Of a DNA stretch of 64,000 nt, positions 25,912 to 38,698 are shown one piece after another. The stretch comes from Kingdonia uniflora. Taxonomy: Eukaryota > Streptophyta > Magnoliopsida > Ranunculales > Circaeasteraceae. The position numbers and the translations under genes are program-made. Location: the NCBI GenBank assembly GCA_014058105.1, contig JACGCM010002394.1, positions 1,550,001-1,614,000 of the forward strand. Direction: 5' to 3'. Each line of letters opens with the position of its first letter. The stretch's first letter is position 1. The notes under the pieces were generated by a model that did no database searches, was not told the DNA's origin, and saw nothing but the letters and a program-made list of their open reading frames with translations.

Positions 25912-26429
25912 CATTATCAACACTGTGAAGAGCTAGTGGATCAAAAGGATAAAAAGACTCTCCAAGAAAGCTTTTTTTGAATTTTTGTGTTGCAGAGAGG
26001 TATAATTTTTCTTAAAAATTTCATTTTTATGTATTAATTACATGGTCTAACATATAAGATATGTAGATCTAAGTCTGTAGATTAATACCTAATTTTTTCA
26101 AAAAATTTAGACCTATTTTTAGTGTTTTTTATCCTTGTAAATGGTTGCTTTCAAACTAAAATAGGGTTGCAATTTTGTTGCGTAGCCTACTCTATAACGA
26201 TCATGCCTATATATCACACTCCAGGAGATGTCCCTGTCGCTGGGAAAATGGCGTGTAAACTAGGTAGTTGACGGCTCAAAACCCTTTCTTTTTTGCTACG
26301 CTTAGGTCGGGATGACGTTACCTAGGGTTTTTATTTATTTTTAATTTTTAATTTTTTTTTAAATCATGCTGACGTCACCTAAGTTAACCTGATCCAGATT
26401 TATTTTGGGAGGGACAGGCTAACAATGAC

Positions 26430-26670
26430 ATGTGTTAAGGACACGTGGTAGAGGGACCCATTATATGTTGACGTAAATGGAGGGACCCACCATATGCTGA
26501 CGTGGCAGGTAGGACCCACTCCATGTTGATGTGGCAGACACGTATCATGAACACGTGGCAACTGACGTGGTAAGTGGAACCATCCCATAGGAATGTGGTA
26601 GAGCACGTGGCAACTGACGTGGCAAGTAGGGACAAGACATACTGAAGTGGCATGTGGGACCCACACGTGC
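26430..26670 (+). promoter_or_regulatory. Cluster of ACGT-core motifs in the Copia A leader
   Basis: About ten ACGT-core sites within 240 bp, including ACACGTGG (26441, 26551), CTGACGTGG (several), GCACGTGGC (26603) and CACACGTGC (26662), in short imperfect repeats with GGGACCCA and GTGGCA. Such G-box/C-box cores bind plant bZIP factors (family knowledge). A role in driving the element is inference. Confidence 0.4.
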
Positions 26671-27835
26671 ACTGTATCAGTTACATATGTCACTACAAGG
26701 TGATGACATATGGCAGACCAGTCAATCCGATCCAGGCCTTGACCTAAACCAAGTCAGACTGGTCCACACTGGTTCAAACACTAAAAATGGTTTTTAAAGC
26801 CTATTTTTTGGTCAAATTCAGTCAACTTTTTTTTAAAATTCCTATTGACTGGACCTACCCCTTGGGAGACCCATTTTTAAATTTTTTTTTTGGAAACGGG
26901 TATCTTGTATAGGAAAACTGACTAACTTATATGTGATATAAGAAAATAGATTAATACCTACTTAAGTATTTTACGGTAGTTTATAGGATATTAATGGTAT
27001 GCCCTATGATACTAATTATCATAACCAAGGATCAGAGATAATACAAAAACTAAAACAAATTTAGAATACGACTGAGAGTTATATCTAAATCACGGTTAAA
27101 TGTTAATGACAATAATTAGATATTAATAGGGAATTGACTTAGTCTTATTTTTTTTAAACTTGGTGTCAAAGGAATTAATTTTACATATCTAGATGCAATT
27201 AGATATTACTTAATATCATTTAGAGGTATATAAACACTAATAACAACATATAATACCCTAAAATGTTAGTTTAAGACAAGACTAATATACATATCCTATG
27301 AACTCAACAGACTTCAGGGTGAGACCATTTGTAAGCTAAACATCTAATACCCCTCATATTCGTAGAAAATATGGTCATTTGACTAGAATATACAAACCTT
27401 ATAGAACTTTAGCGATTATAACACTCGGGTTATTAGAATAAGGATCACAACATCAAGTAGTTTTGAATAACTGTCTTGGCTAAAACTATATTAAAATGCA
27501 CTTTAAGGTTAAGATCATCATTTTACTGGGTAAAGTTTGGATTTGGCGCTTAATAGGAACTCATTAATATAAAGCCATGAACAAGGTTCACTTGCAATAA
27601 ATGATTGGGAATCATATACTTCATTACGCTATATACCATGAATCACAAGTAATGATTGGAAATCATGTACTTAAATAGAGTTTCATGAGTAATAGGATAT
27701 GAACAAGGTTAACCTACAAGTAATGATTGAGAATCACTGACGTTAATGCTATGAATTATTTTTATGCAAGTAATGTTTATCAAGTACTACTACTGGTATT
27801 GATCTACATGCATAATAGATGTTGGCGACAGTTAG

Positions 27836-28649
27836 TGTTAAGAATCGAGGTAGTTACTCTCTTCTCTCTAACAAGAACGATACGTAGAATATGCCAATTA
27901 ATCAAACTAAGAAACACAGAACAATAAAGAATATAAGGTTTCCCAGATGAGGGAAGTGGAAAATCTTTGTGGATAAAAAACCACTCCCCGAACAATCCAT
28001 TATGTTAATCAAACGGGTTACAATGATCTCTCCAAGCTTCTCAAGCTTTAATAAAGTCTCTCAAATTCTAGGTCTAGAATTAAACTCACGTAGGAAAAAA
28101 TAGGCTAACAAAATAACCTAATTCCTCTTTATATACTAGATGACTAAATACAAGTAGAACGGATCTCGAGGCAAAACTCAACGTCTCAGAATAATTCACA
28201 AACGCAACCAGGCAAATCTCGTTCGAGCAAAACACAAAGTCGTTCGAATGACTTTAGCGATTAGAGGTTCAAGCCCTAGAAAACATATAGGTCGTTCGAA
28301 CGAAATCCCATCTCGTTCGAACGACTTCTTCGATCTTTGAATGCAAAACATGAAATTTGACAATCTCGTTCGAACGAGCTCCATTCTCGTTCGAACGACT
28401 TCGACCTCCTTTCAGCTCTTCTTCAGCAACTCGAACAGAGCCAACTCAAGTATTCAGGCAACATAACCAGTTTGAACTCCAGATAACTTAAGCAGTTCAA
28501 ATCTTCAGGATACTTAACCAGCTTGAACTTTTATCGATCTTAACCAGTTCGAATCTGAACATTGAAAATCTCATTTTCAATCCATTTCAATCCGACTTTA
28601 ATCTTTGAACTGAAATAACTCGAACATAAATCGAGTTCATACCTTAACA
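27836..28649 (-). repeat. Solo LTR of the Copia B family
   Basis: 814 bp, aligned end to end with the Copia B LTRs; plus-strand start TGTTAAGAATCGAGG and end ACCTTAACA. Flanks are GTTAG and ATCAG, a decayed 5-bp duplication. The uninterrupted counterpart at about 47,223-47,240 shows the empty site (ATGTTGGCAACACTC...CATTGAGTACCTCC). It carries the same CGTTCGAACG palindromes. Confidence 0.92.
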
Positions 28650-28793
28650 ATCAGAACATTGAGTACCTCCCATACTGCAACTCTATTTTGATACCAATAA
28701 ACTTGACTTGTATAGATACTGAAATTCATCTGCTAGTGTAGAATCTGGAAAAAACTATTGTTGAGGACAATGATTCTCTAAAATAACAAAGTT

Positions 28794-29424
28794 GAGTAGG
28801 TGAACTAGAGTATAAACATAATACATGAGGGACTCACCTAACCTAAGCTTAAACAAAACTAAAAAGAAACTCAAGTTAGAGGTAACATTGTTAAAAATCC
28901 TTGGAGGAAGCTTGTTTTAGATGAGATTTTTTTGTAGCCAACCTCTTTGGTTCAAAGATTAAGGATAAGTGCGAAAACATGGACGTACAGTATATGTTCA
29001 CTATTCGAATAAATGCTCTTTAGAGACGTTTATTTCACGATAGCGTGAGGCAAAGTGAATCACAACCCTTGGGTTCTCCCCAACAACATGTAAGTTGTCG
29101 ATACCAAGATCGCGAGCTAGGCCAATCCCCCAGAAAATTCATAACTCTGCAGATACAACATAAGCAATTGAGTAGCATACTGGGTTTAGGTTTAAAAAGC
29201 CATTGTTCTCGACACATACACAACCAAATATATCTCAAATACAAAAAGATTAGCCCAAAAGAGAAGTACAAAAAGATTAAGAACCATATACGAGTTTCCT
29301 GTATTTCAAGAAAACGTCCAAACCACAAACTTCCAGCTAAGGTTTCACCTGCAAATCCATAAGATTTTCGTAATAGAGCCGTTTTCTGCTCTCCCATCAC
29401 ATAGAAACATGACTCGGTTTGTCA
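28794..29424. other. No gene identified
   Basis: A minus-strand open frame at 29035-29400 encodes hydrophobic segments, but I recognise no family and codon use is unconvincing. Otherwise AT-rich sequence. Confidence 0.3.
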
Positions 29425-29804
29425 GAGCATCTCCAACAGCATGGTATGCTGTTACACTTTTCACATACTTTTGCAAAACCCCCTTCCAACAGGAGTATGG
29501 TGTTCAACATACTCACACCCCATACCCCTCCAAAATATGCAAATCCAGAATTTGGAGAGTGGTATGTGCATACTACTTTTGTGGGTACCTTACAAATATT
29601 TTTATTTTCCTTTTTTTTCTCTCTCTAAGGAACATTGTGGGTCCTAATTTTTAATAAAAAATTTATCTTTCACATAAAATAATATGTGGGTCCCAATTTT
29701 AATAAAATGCTGAATTTGGAGAGAAATTTGGAGCAAAGTGGTATGTTATTCCGGATACTGGTATTCAAAACCGGACTAACATATCTTCTATGTTGGAGAT
29801 GCTC
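29425..29804. mobile_element. Harbinger/Tourist-type MITE
   Basis: 380 bp with terminal inverted repeats GAGCATCTCCAACA / TGTTGGAGATGCTC and 3-bp target duplication TCA (29422-29424 and 29805-29807). No coding capacity. Inserted at the very 3' end of the NPF pseudogene. Confidence 0.85.
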
Positions 29805-29807
29805 TCA

Positions 29808-30512
29808 TAAGGCTTGTAAGCAGCAAGAAGATACAGAAAGTTAAGGAAACTCAAGGCAGCAAGAAAGCAGTAAAAGTAGTCTTAACGGGTCTCATTGACA
29901 TTACTTGAATACAAGCTTATCTTTCCGCCACTAGAAACTACTCGGTTAAAGATGCGGTGAATTAGTACTCTGGCTATAATGTAGGAAACCATGGGAAATA
30001 GGCAATAATTCTTTGGCATGGATGACATTCTCTCAGGAATCTACGAGTAAAACAAGCTCCTTACGCCCGAACCGCTAAGTGCTTCAGTGATTCCTAAGAT
30101 TAAAAGATGTGGTAATAGCCACAAGGCTGACATTCCCACAACAGCTGCTAAACCATCTAAATGCCCTTCTCTAATAGCGATTTCCTGGCACTTATTTTCC
30201 ACAACTGTTAGAACCCCAGTGCCAATGCAGGAAAGTAGCAAGCCAATTGTCATCTTCAGTGCAAAAAGAGGTTTTTTTGTGCCAGCTTTAAAGAGCCCTA
30301 CCCCAATAAGAAAAGTAGCAGAAAAAAGTAGGGGTTTCAAAGTTTGAGGTTATATGTCGATTCATAGTAGTTCTTGGGTGAATGCATCTGCAAAAACTTG
30401 TAAGAACACCGTGATAGGTAGGATTCCTGTAGATAAAATCATGAGACTTCTGAACCGAAATATGCGGCCAGCAGTGAATTTTTTTTCGGTCTTTGAAGCC
30501 TTGTTGGAGGAT
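29808..30512 (-). pseudogene. NRT1/PTR-family (NPF) transporter pseudogene, C-terminal exon
   Basis: NPF proteins are 12-helix proton-coupled nitrate, peptide or hormone transporters. This minus-strand remnant starts at a plausible acceptor (ATGCAG, exon from 30512) and includes ILPITVFLQVFADAF, a helix SATFLIGVGLF, KMTIGLLLSC, the diagnostic stretch AAVVGMSALWLLPHLLIL, ITEALSGSG and LFYS, then IPERMSSM, and finally DYFYCFLAALSFLNFLYLL. Stops interrupt it (after AFTQELL, after LFYS where Gln is expected, and before DYFY), as well as a frameshift near 30340. The last codons abut the MITE. Half of the gene (helices 1-6) is absent. Confidence 0.85.
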
Positions 30513-33500
30513 CTGCATGGAAGTCACAAAAATTATGGAAATTGATAAGTTGCAGTTCACATAGCTTCACTTAGAAAACTCAAACTTAGGATGCCGAACA
30601 TCATAACCATTAACCAGGTTAACATTAACAGTGATCACATCCCCTCGAATTTAGCCATACGTAAAACAGAGTGAAAAGCGTTCCATACACGATTGCTTTC
30701 CAACCTCATTCACATCAAGTTATCAACCCATTTTATCCTCATCTACAAGACTACAACTAATTTCTTCCCAATCAACTTTTCATTTCATATTGAGCTATAA
30801 GAGGTCTTCTACATTTATGACAAACTCACTTCAAATAATATGCGAATGAAACAGAGTTAATAATTTTCTTTTAACTTAATCTTCCTCTTTCGACATCCTG
30901 GCCGAGGTTTCCACATCTTTTCTCCTGGGGGTGCTCTCCCTCTTCCACGAAGAGACTATACCAAGAACCGAATCTTACAAAAACAATAATGCAGACGCAC
31001 ACATACAAGCAATAGGTTCACAAAAAGGAAATTATGGTCAACTCTACTTACGAGATGAATGCAGGCACCTCAGGGACACCCAGGCTCGGCCCAAGTACCC
31101 ATAAGACCCTGTGCGAAAATTCAAAAAAGGCCTAAATTTTGTTTTGTTAGGGCGCCATCATGTATATTATTTACAATTTTTTTTTATTTTTTTGTTCAAA
31201 CCCTTAGGCAATTTTTTTATTTTTTTTGGCCCTTTTATTCTTGGGCCCTGTGCGGTCACCCACCTCGCACACCCTCAGGGCCGGCCCTGAGGACACCCTT
31301 TTCGTATTCCAACTCGTGATGCTATAAGGAAGAAGATTATAAGAAAGTTAACAAAACAAAGAAACATAGAGAAAATTTGAAACTTCTAAAGAACAATACA
31401 CCATAACATGAAATGAACATAATTCACCGTTATCTTAACAAGACAAACAAGGATAAACAGGTAGATACATATATAGATAACTCATAACATGTTTCAATGG
31501 AAAAAAAATAAAATGAAAGAGGAAGGAGTTACGAAACAAATCCAAGATTTGTACATGACATTATTAATTGAAATTGCACAAGTTCTCCTGCACGTAGAAA
31601 GTGCATGAATATGAACAAAGCAGAGGCCTCTACTACAATGATCTAGTGAAAGAAATTTCTCAAAAATGTCTATATAGGCATGCTTAAAATAATTTCAGTT
31701 TCTTTTTTTGTGTGTGTGTGTGGGGGGGGGGGGGGGGGGGAGATCCTTTTTTGTATTTTTATTTCCAGTTCCTTCTTTTTATCTGAAAAACACTTTTTTA
31801 CTAATCGAATTCTATTATTACCCAAAATAATGTCAACACAACCATTTGCAAAACTCAATATTAAAAAATTTGCAGTTTTTTTTGCCAAAGCAAGCAGGAA
31901 TTAAAGAATCCCAAAACCAATGTATAAAGAGAAAAGCTGTTACAACCTCGTGAAGATCTTCCCTCTAGCATCCTCCTCTAATTTGACTCGCAGGTAACCT
32001 GCAAAATCTAGATAACCTGAAAAATATAATCTGCACTTTGGTATGCCATTATTACAAGAAATTTGCAATCACTTAATTACGGGATAGGAAACACCAAATG
32101 ACTCTAAATATAGTAGTGAATGTTCATGTAAGTTGAATGTGTAATACTCAGGAATTTGTGCATTTGTCACAAAAAATGGCAGAGATGCCCGATTTATTGC
32201 TCCCAATTACTTACTGGTCCTTTAATTTCATTTTTTTTCCATGGATGTACAAGGTTTTTTCATGAAAATATTAGGTAACATCAATGATACTTGAATCATT
32301 CAGCTGTCCTTTAAAACATTGCAGTCACTTTTTCAAGGTAAAATGGACACCCAATGCCACTAAAGATATAGCTGAGGGATTAAGAAGCCCAATATTCAAA
32401 TATAATATTACGCAATTTAACACAGTATGGAACCAAATTTGTCGTGCCCAATCTCTAACTTCACACTTGGAACCCACTTTCAGATCAAGGACTTCCCTGT
32501 TATGTACCGAGGGTCATACTCAGTATTATACCCCTACCCTCCACTGACCATAACTTTGGAATATGAGAACAAGAGAGTGGGAAACTTACTATTGATGGAC
32601 ATTACGTAATTAATTCATTTCCCAGTTCTTAAACATTTTCAGTTGATGCGAGTGCGGGGATTTACAGATTCTTTTTCTTTTGTAGTATGTTACTATCTCC
32701 ATAGTTTCACTGGATGCTGATCAGGTTGTGGAGTCTGATTTCTCACTAATCATCTTGGAGGTGAAACTGTGAAAGATCTTTGGTATTATTGAGAGCAATT
32801 ATCATCTATTAATCAAGGTCAGTAAGTACTTCTTCTTTTTTCATGGTTAAGGTCTTCCTATAAACTTCAGAACATACCAAATTTCGACCTCAATACCAAA
32901 AAAATAAAAAAAATCGTCACAAACACCAGCAAGAACAAAAAGGCGGGGAAGTACGGGCTATCCAAAAGCTTTATGTGGTTCGTGGTTACCTAGTACCGTT
33001 TAATTATGGGTTTGGGTTGGTGAAAACGAGCTGACCTGAGTATAAACAACCTAAGGTGGTGGCGCAGCAGTGGCAGCAAGGGAGGGTGCAAACTGGCAGA
33101 AAGTGGTACCTAGATTCAAAAAAGTGGTACAAAATTTTATCCGGGTGGGCAGAGGCACGCAAGCGTGTTGGATGGATTCCTCCCTTTTGAATTTTTTACA
33201 ATTCCATGACTTTCGTTTAATAGTCCATTACGCTAATTGTCCATTACATTTGAACATTGTGAGGTGCCCGACAACGAAGGAAATGTCCTACATAAATCTG
33301 AAATGGGAATCGAGTACATGGTACCCAGACAAATACACCTACAAGCTAATTACTTGAAAAATGAAAGAAAGACGTGATATCACTAGCAACGTAAGGGAAA
33401 ATACAACTAATTGAGAAGTAAAACAAAGACGACATAGTAAAGTTACAAATCAATTTTCCCAACTATCGAAGATGTTTTAACATTGAACTCAGACTTCTTC

Positions 33501-33620
33501 AACAACAACAATCAGATAGAACAACAAGCCTAACATGAGAAAGTATATGCATGGTTCTTCACATGAATTCACCAACAAAACATGCCGATTTACACTTCAA
33601 CAAAAGACACTCTTTCAACG
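30513..33620. other. Remnant of the NPF pseudogene unit; no intact gene
   Basis: 32640-33100 is a diverged copy of the promoter/first-exon zone of the NPF-like gene (36815-37090 plus 37380-37560: AGTATGTTACTATCTCC, CAAAAAGGCGGGGAA, GAGGGTGCA-type strings), but exon 1 itself is missing. On the minus strand 30955-30885 reads GRGRAPPGEKMWKPRPGC, a possible lost exon of an unidentified protein. A palindrome CAGGGCCGGCCCTGA lies near 31276. A TG repeat followed by 19 G lies at 31710-31740. Confidence 0.5.
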
Positions 33621-36600
33621 TCACCTTCTCGTCTGAAGCCCTGTTCTAGCCTCGTGCCGAGGCCCCCATACCCAACAACAAACAGCAAACCATAGAAAGT
33701 TCAGCAAACTTAGTCCCGCAAGAAGCCAAATTAAATTCAAATATGTCTTTTCCCCACTTTCAGTATCTTCCTTGAGGCTCATCCTAACATTTGATATGAT
33801 CAAGACTATAAACGCACCTTGCAACGAGACAAGGGTCGACTCAAAAGTCGATTGATTCTCCGGATACCATGAGTAATAAAACTCTCTTATATGGATAGCT
33901 CTAACGAAGATACCATTAAAGACCACAACTGCAATTAATATGAAGATCTGTGGCACTAGCAACATACCCAACAACATTCCCACCACAGCATTTGAACCAT
34001 CTATCCCTCGAATTACAATTCCCTGGTAGATGATCTCCCCAAATGAGAATATTCCCAGTGTCACACAAGTGAATAATAACTCAAACCCCATCTTAAGAGT
34101 AAATTGTTGTTGTACTGCATAGTTTGACGGTAAAGGAATGCTAAAACGCCGAGAGAGGGGTATCCATATCAACCAAATAGCCACAAACAAGAAAACAAAA
34201 TAGACATCAGAGATTAGTGGGTCCACGGTCTTCTGGAGTACTGACCCTGCAACTATGCGGAAGACTGCCATGTAGGTGAAAATACCAATGCACCAAACGG
34301 GGAGGACTATGACACGAAACTGCATATCATCTTTATTCCTGCATAAACAGTTGCATGTTACAAATATCGATAAAAGGAGAATGTAAAATTTCAAATAAAA
34401 GAGTTAAGACAAAAAAAATACACTAAGACTGCACTAGTTTTATTTTTTGCAAAATCAAGCTGGGAAGCACCCCATGGACCATAAATTATGAACAAAAAAA
34501 TGTTTACATCCTAATAAATTTTTTCCCCATAGCATCATCCTTCATATGACCACCATAGCCACCATAATCATTTGTAATTAATCCATCAGTTTTAAGAACC
34601 AAAGAGTTAGTATCAGGAGGAGTCCAGGCACACATCTTGAATACATCTTTATCACAGGCACGAAAAAAGTTGGGGTTAAATTCCATTTGTTGCAAATGTC
34701 TCTGTTTGTGGGACTATCAGGAATTCTCTCAACTCTTAAGCACCATAGCAGCTCTCTGAACTGATAATTATGAGGATCTGAATTGGAGCTACTGTATGAC
34801 TCCGGAAGATCAAATCATTCCTAGTTTTCCGAATATGGTAGATGAAGCAAACAAATCAAATACTAAGAATCCTAGCTGTTGTCTCATTCTTAGGGAGCCC
34901 ACCCAGCCATTGTACTTCTCCTTCAGAGATTAGTAGCAGTCCTCACAAACCCACTCTTGAGAAGAAGCCTGTTCCAAATAGTGAGTTATATAACAGTTTA
35001 CCATGATTTCATTAATGAAAAATCACTTTCAATGATAGTTTGCTACCCTCCCCTCTTTGCGAACCTAATTTACCTTCTACCTTATTGGAATTTATTGATT
35101 TAAGGGTTGTTTCATATTAATTCCATACATGGCTATATTTGTCCACTTCTTCTTTCTGCCGTAACCACATATTGTATCAAAGTATCGAGTTCTTAATATT
35201 ATTTCCTATGGCTTGACTTTCTTTTATAAGAAAATAAAGCAAGAAAAAGAAAAAAGTTATACTAGGAGTTGCATTTATCAAAACCAGATCCACCAGTCGA
35301 CATCACATAACAAATGAAATGATCACAAAAATAAACTTATAAAACTTTAAGAACAATTGTAATATAATGGAAAATTGGTAGCTTACGACATGAATAAAAT
35401 TTTAAAAAAAACCCAACAACTTACGACATGAATACAGGTATCACTTGATCACCTTCATTGCTATCCAAGCCCTGTTACAACATAGAGGATTGTAAGTAAA
35501 TGAACAAAACAAAGAACCTACAAAACTTTAAGCACATTAAAAACAGTTCACAGTGACACAAATACATATTAGCTTTATTTATCTTTTGAAATGATCAAGT
35601 GTAGACAAAAAGTATATAGAAGCAAAGAAGAAATACCACATAGAGGAAGACAAAAACGTGGGAGGTAAGAAACCATTTCAAAATTACTCATTTGGATACA
35701 GTCATACAACAATTACTTAGAATAATGACACTTCACTTTGTAGATGAAGTAGTTTGAGATTAGAAACTCAACATTAATATACATGAATTTAATAATTGTA
35801 TTATAGGGAGATCTAATCGGCAACAAATCAAAACTTGTCTACCACAGGCATGTTTCTGATAATTCTCCCATGTTCTTGGATTGGAAGCTTAAAATCATAA
35901 ATCAAGTCATTTCAACATATGTAGCTTAAATTATTCCAAGACTAAAAAAAATCAAGGATCTAGAAAGATCATAGAATTACTCTTCTTAAGGAGGACGCAG
36001 ATGCTATACATACAGAAACTGCAAAACGTTGGAGAGAAACTAAAGATTAGTAACATAGTTAGAAATGCCAAAAGAGGAATTCGTACATCTAGTCGTGGTC
36101 CTGGTGGAGGAATGATATAAGAGAGGAGCTTAGAGTAGAGTATGAAAAATGGGCTAAACTAATTCTTTTAAGCAGCAGAAAGTACTGATGAAATAGCTCA
36201 AAGAGGTCAGAGCAACACAATAAGAGAATGCATAAAGATGCTGCGTTTGAAAAGCCATTAGAAATTTTCCCGTCAATGAGAACAACAGAAGTGTGCAACC
36301 TAGGTAACAAAAACACCATTATCCACAACCGATTAATGAAAACATATGAATGCTATTCTGTACACCTAGAGCAATGAAATGCAATGTTCGACCACTTGTT
36401 TTCGAAGAAAATCAAGTTCTTTCATAAGCATAGTAGAGTATCAATCAAATAGAGAACCAAGGTTTTCCAGAAACCAACTGGAGTATCTTTCTGCCAAAGA
36501 CAATTTAGCCCCCGCCGAAAATACACTTCAAATGACTAAAAGACCATTAGGTACACAAGGAACATATAGAATGCCCTCAAGAAATAGTCCCTGACTCTAG

Positions 36601-37354
36601 TAATCTTGGAGCTTCTGATTCAATATCGAAAGGTAGAGTAATCTTTATAGAGATATGAGCTCAGTGTAGAGTACCCAAAATGGTAATCTTACGAGGATGA
36701 GATGAAAACATAAGAACTAGAATATAGGCGAGATTTTGGTTAGACAACCTATATCCCCATCTCGAAAACTAGAACAATAAAGGTCTTGGAAGTATGTTTG
36801 GTATGAGGGAGTAGTCTGAACAGTTGATGTGTACGTGCGCATGTCTACGGAGCTCTTTTTTGAAGTATGTTACCATCTCCATATTTTCCTAGGATAAACA
36901 GGTGAGGTGAACAAGTTGCGGAGTCTGTGTTATCACTTGATCATCTAAAGAGTAAAAGAACTTTTGTTTCATGGGGAATAATTAGCATTTAGAAATCAAG
37001 TAATTTCTTTCATGGTTTAAGGTCCTTTTATAAACATCAGAACATACGCAATTGTGCAACCTCAATGACAGAAAAAAGGGTTAAAAGAACATTAGGTATA
37101 CAAAGAACTCCCTCAAATCATTTTCCCCCCTAATTAATTGAAGAAAACCCATATCAAACAGACAAACCCTAAATAAGTGCAATTATCATGTTTTAGGGTT
37201 TAATCACTTAAATAAACAAAATACTGACCTAGTAGATAAAAAATAGGGAAAATGTAGAAAAACAGACCTTGGTGAGATCACGGTGTTCTTTTGGAGATGA
37301 ATCTGATGACAGTTCGTGGTGATCTCCAGAGATTTCATCCTTCACAGTCACCAT
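33621..37354 (-). CDS. Half-size NPF (NRT1/PTR) transporter-like membrane protein
   Basis: Three exons join in phase: 37354-37268, 35471-35425 and 34338-33621, giving 283 residues. The N-terminal 44 residues are hydrophilic (MVTVKDEISGDHHELSSDSS...). From FMSNKDDMQFRVIVLPVWC onward the protein follows the C-terminal half of NPF carriers: six hydrophobic segments, FTLKMGFELL, SNAVVGMLLG, IREFYYSWYPENQ (the EFFYSQ.P position) and NLIWLLAGLSLLNFLWF near the end. Full NPF proteins are about 550-600 residues with 12 helices, so helices 1-6 are missing. Splice sites are GT-AG. The 5' region has a CT repeat (37359-37378). It might be an expressed half-transporter or a remnant kept open by chance; the intact frames over three exons favour expression. 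Substrate unknown. Confidence 0.65.
34504..34720 (-). pseudogene. LINE-type RNase H domain fragment in intron 2
   Basis: Minus-strand reading CAWTPPDTNSLVLKTDG and YGGYGGHMKDD resembles the RNase H domain found at the end of plant LINE polyproteins (W.PP...LK.NTDG... G.GG..RD). Only this short piece is visible, inside an intron of the NPF-like gene. Confidence 0.55.
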
Positions 37355-38698
37355 TTCTCTTTCTCTCTCTCTCTCTCTCAAATCAGAAGAGCAAAAAGGC
37401 GGGGAAATGATGTAGTTATCCAGTGTAGAATATGGGTCGGGTTAAAGTGGTAACGGGCGTACCGACCCGGAAGCTTTTTGTACCATGAAATTACTGTACC
37501 ATGGTATGCGGTATAAACGGCTGTGAATGGTGGTGCGGTAGTGAGCAAGGGTGCATACTGTAGCGTTATATGATCTTATTGTCCAATCGACAATGGCCAA
37601 CGATCTCGTATGTTTTCAGAGTTGATGAAGGTTGGCCAATTTCTTCTTTCCATATATTAGAGAATGGACACACCGCACACGTAGATTGGTGCTTTTTCCA
37701 TTTTCCTGTCTGTTGGATGGTTGGTGCGTAGAAGATTCCAGACTGAACTACAAATGAAGTAGAGGAAACTGAACTGCACTACGCCTTTTCTTATATTACA
37801 TAATAAAGACACGAAATAAAACTGGTAAATAGACTTGTAACTCTGCAGACGAGCAAACTCCCAACGCTAGGACGTAATTCTTTCTATTATCAACAAATTC
37901 TGGTCATGGTTCCTTGCTTAGCGAGGAAAAAAATACCACTCTAAATCTGATGATCATAAGAAAATAAGAATAAACATCTAGTACTAAACATGTAGATGGC
38001 AAAAAAAGGACGGAGGTTTGTGGTTGATGTACCAGTTACCTCCACTCTTTAGGGTTTCAAGCACGGAAATAATCCTTATGAGGTATAAACATAGCTCACA
38101 GGAAGATAAATCACATAATCTTTGCTTCTTTCTCTCTTTCATATTGCATTCCACTTCTCTATGTCAGCTTTTGACGTTCTAGCTTCATAAGCTCTCAAAG
38201 ACTTGATAAGTTGGTCTCTCAGATAAAAGTAGAGCCCCTAAGCTGCCCCCGATACACTGCGATGCAAAATCCCCAAGAAACTTCTAAAATAGCCATCATT
38301 TTCTGCACAAAAATGAGCTTAGATGTGTATCTGCCAGTAGTCTGGAAGCCCCAAAAGTATACATCACTGCCTGCTGGTAAAGACTCTACAATCCAAGTGG
38401 CCAAGTGTATGCAAACTTTGACACCACCAGGAGATACATTCATCTCAACCTCATTATACTCAATATATTCGCAAGAGCAACATGCAGATGGAATATATTC
38501 ACAGCTTTTGACGGAGTCTGCCGGTCTGGCATGTTGAATCCTCTAGGTTAATTTACTCATTTTGCATAGCTACCTGAGAAAAATGAGTAAAGATATTATA
38601 ATTAAAGGGGTTAAACAAAACAAAAATGAAAGTGATAAATAAAGAGAAGACATGGGTGGTGTTAGTAGGTGTGATTACCTTTGTTCATCTTCTCTCAT
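37355..38698. other. NPF-like promoter side, then unassigned sequence
   Basis: 37355-37560 is the presumed promoter/leader, shared with 33.0 kb. 38211-38540 is open on both strands, but neither translation resembles a family I know, so no gene is called. Confidence 0.3.

Larger units (their letters stand above)
25912..28793 (+). other. Copia A 5' internal/leader region (interrupted by a solo LTR)
   Basis: Long untranslated leader after the 5' LTR, without credible open frames. It includes an ACGT-rich block at 26430-26670. The end part, 27545-27835 plus 28650-28793, is repeated at 46947-47373 (shared strings TATCAAGTACTACTACT and CATAATAGATGTTGGC). The solo LTR at 27836-28649 is absent from the second copy. 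Confidence 0.7.

Noticed and set aside
26400..26693. 97-codon minus-strand open frame with His/Pro-rich repeats
   Set aside because: Produced by the ACGT/GTGGCA repeat block in the Copia A leader; repetitive, antisense to the element.
29035..29400. 121-codon hydrophobic minus-strand open frame
   Set aside because: Hydrophobicity follows from T-rich sequence; no motif recognised, no support for a start or splice sites.
32284..32609. Two overlapping plus-strand frames of 60-87 codons
   Set aside because: No family resemblance, and they fall within the decayed NPF unit on the other strand.
38211..38540. Open frames on both strands, up to 108 codons
   Set aside because: Neither translation resembles a known family and no splice context supports a gene.
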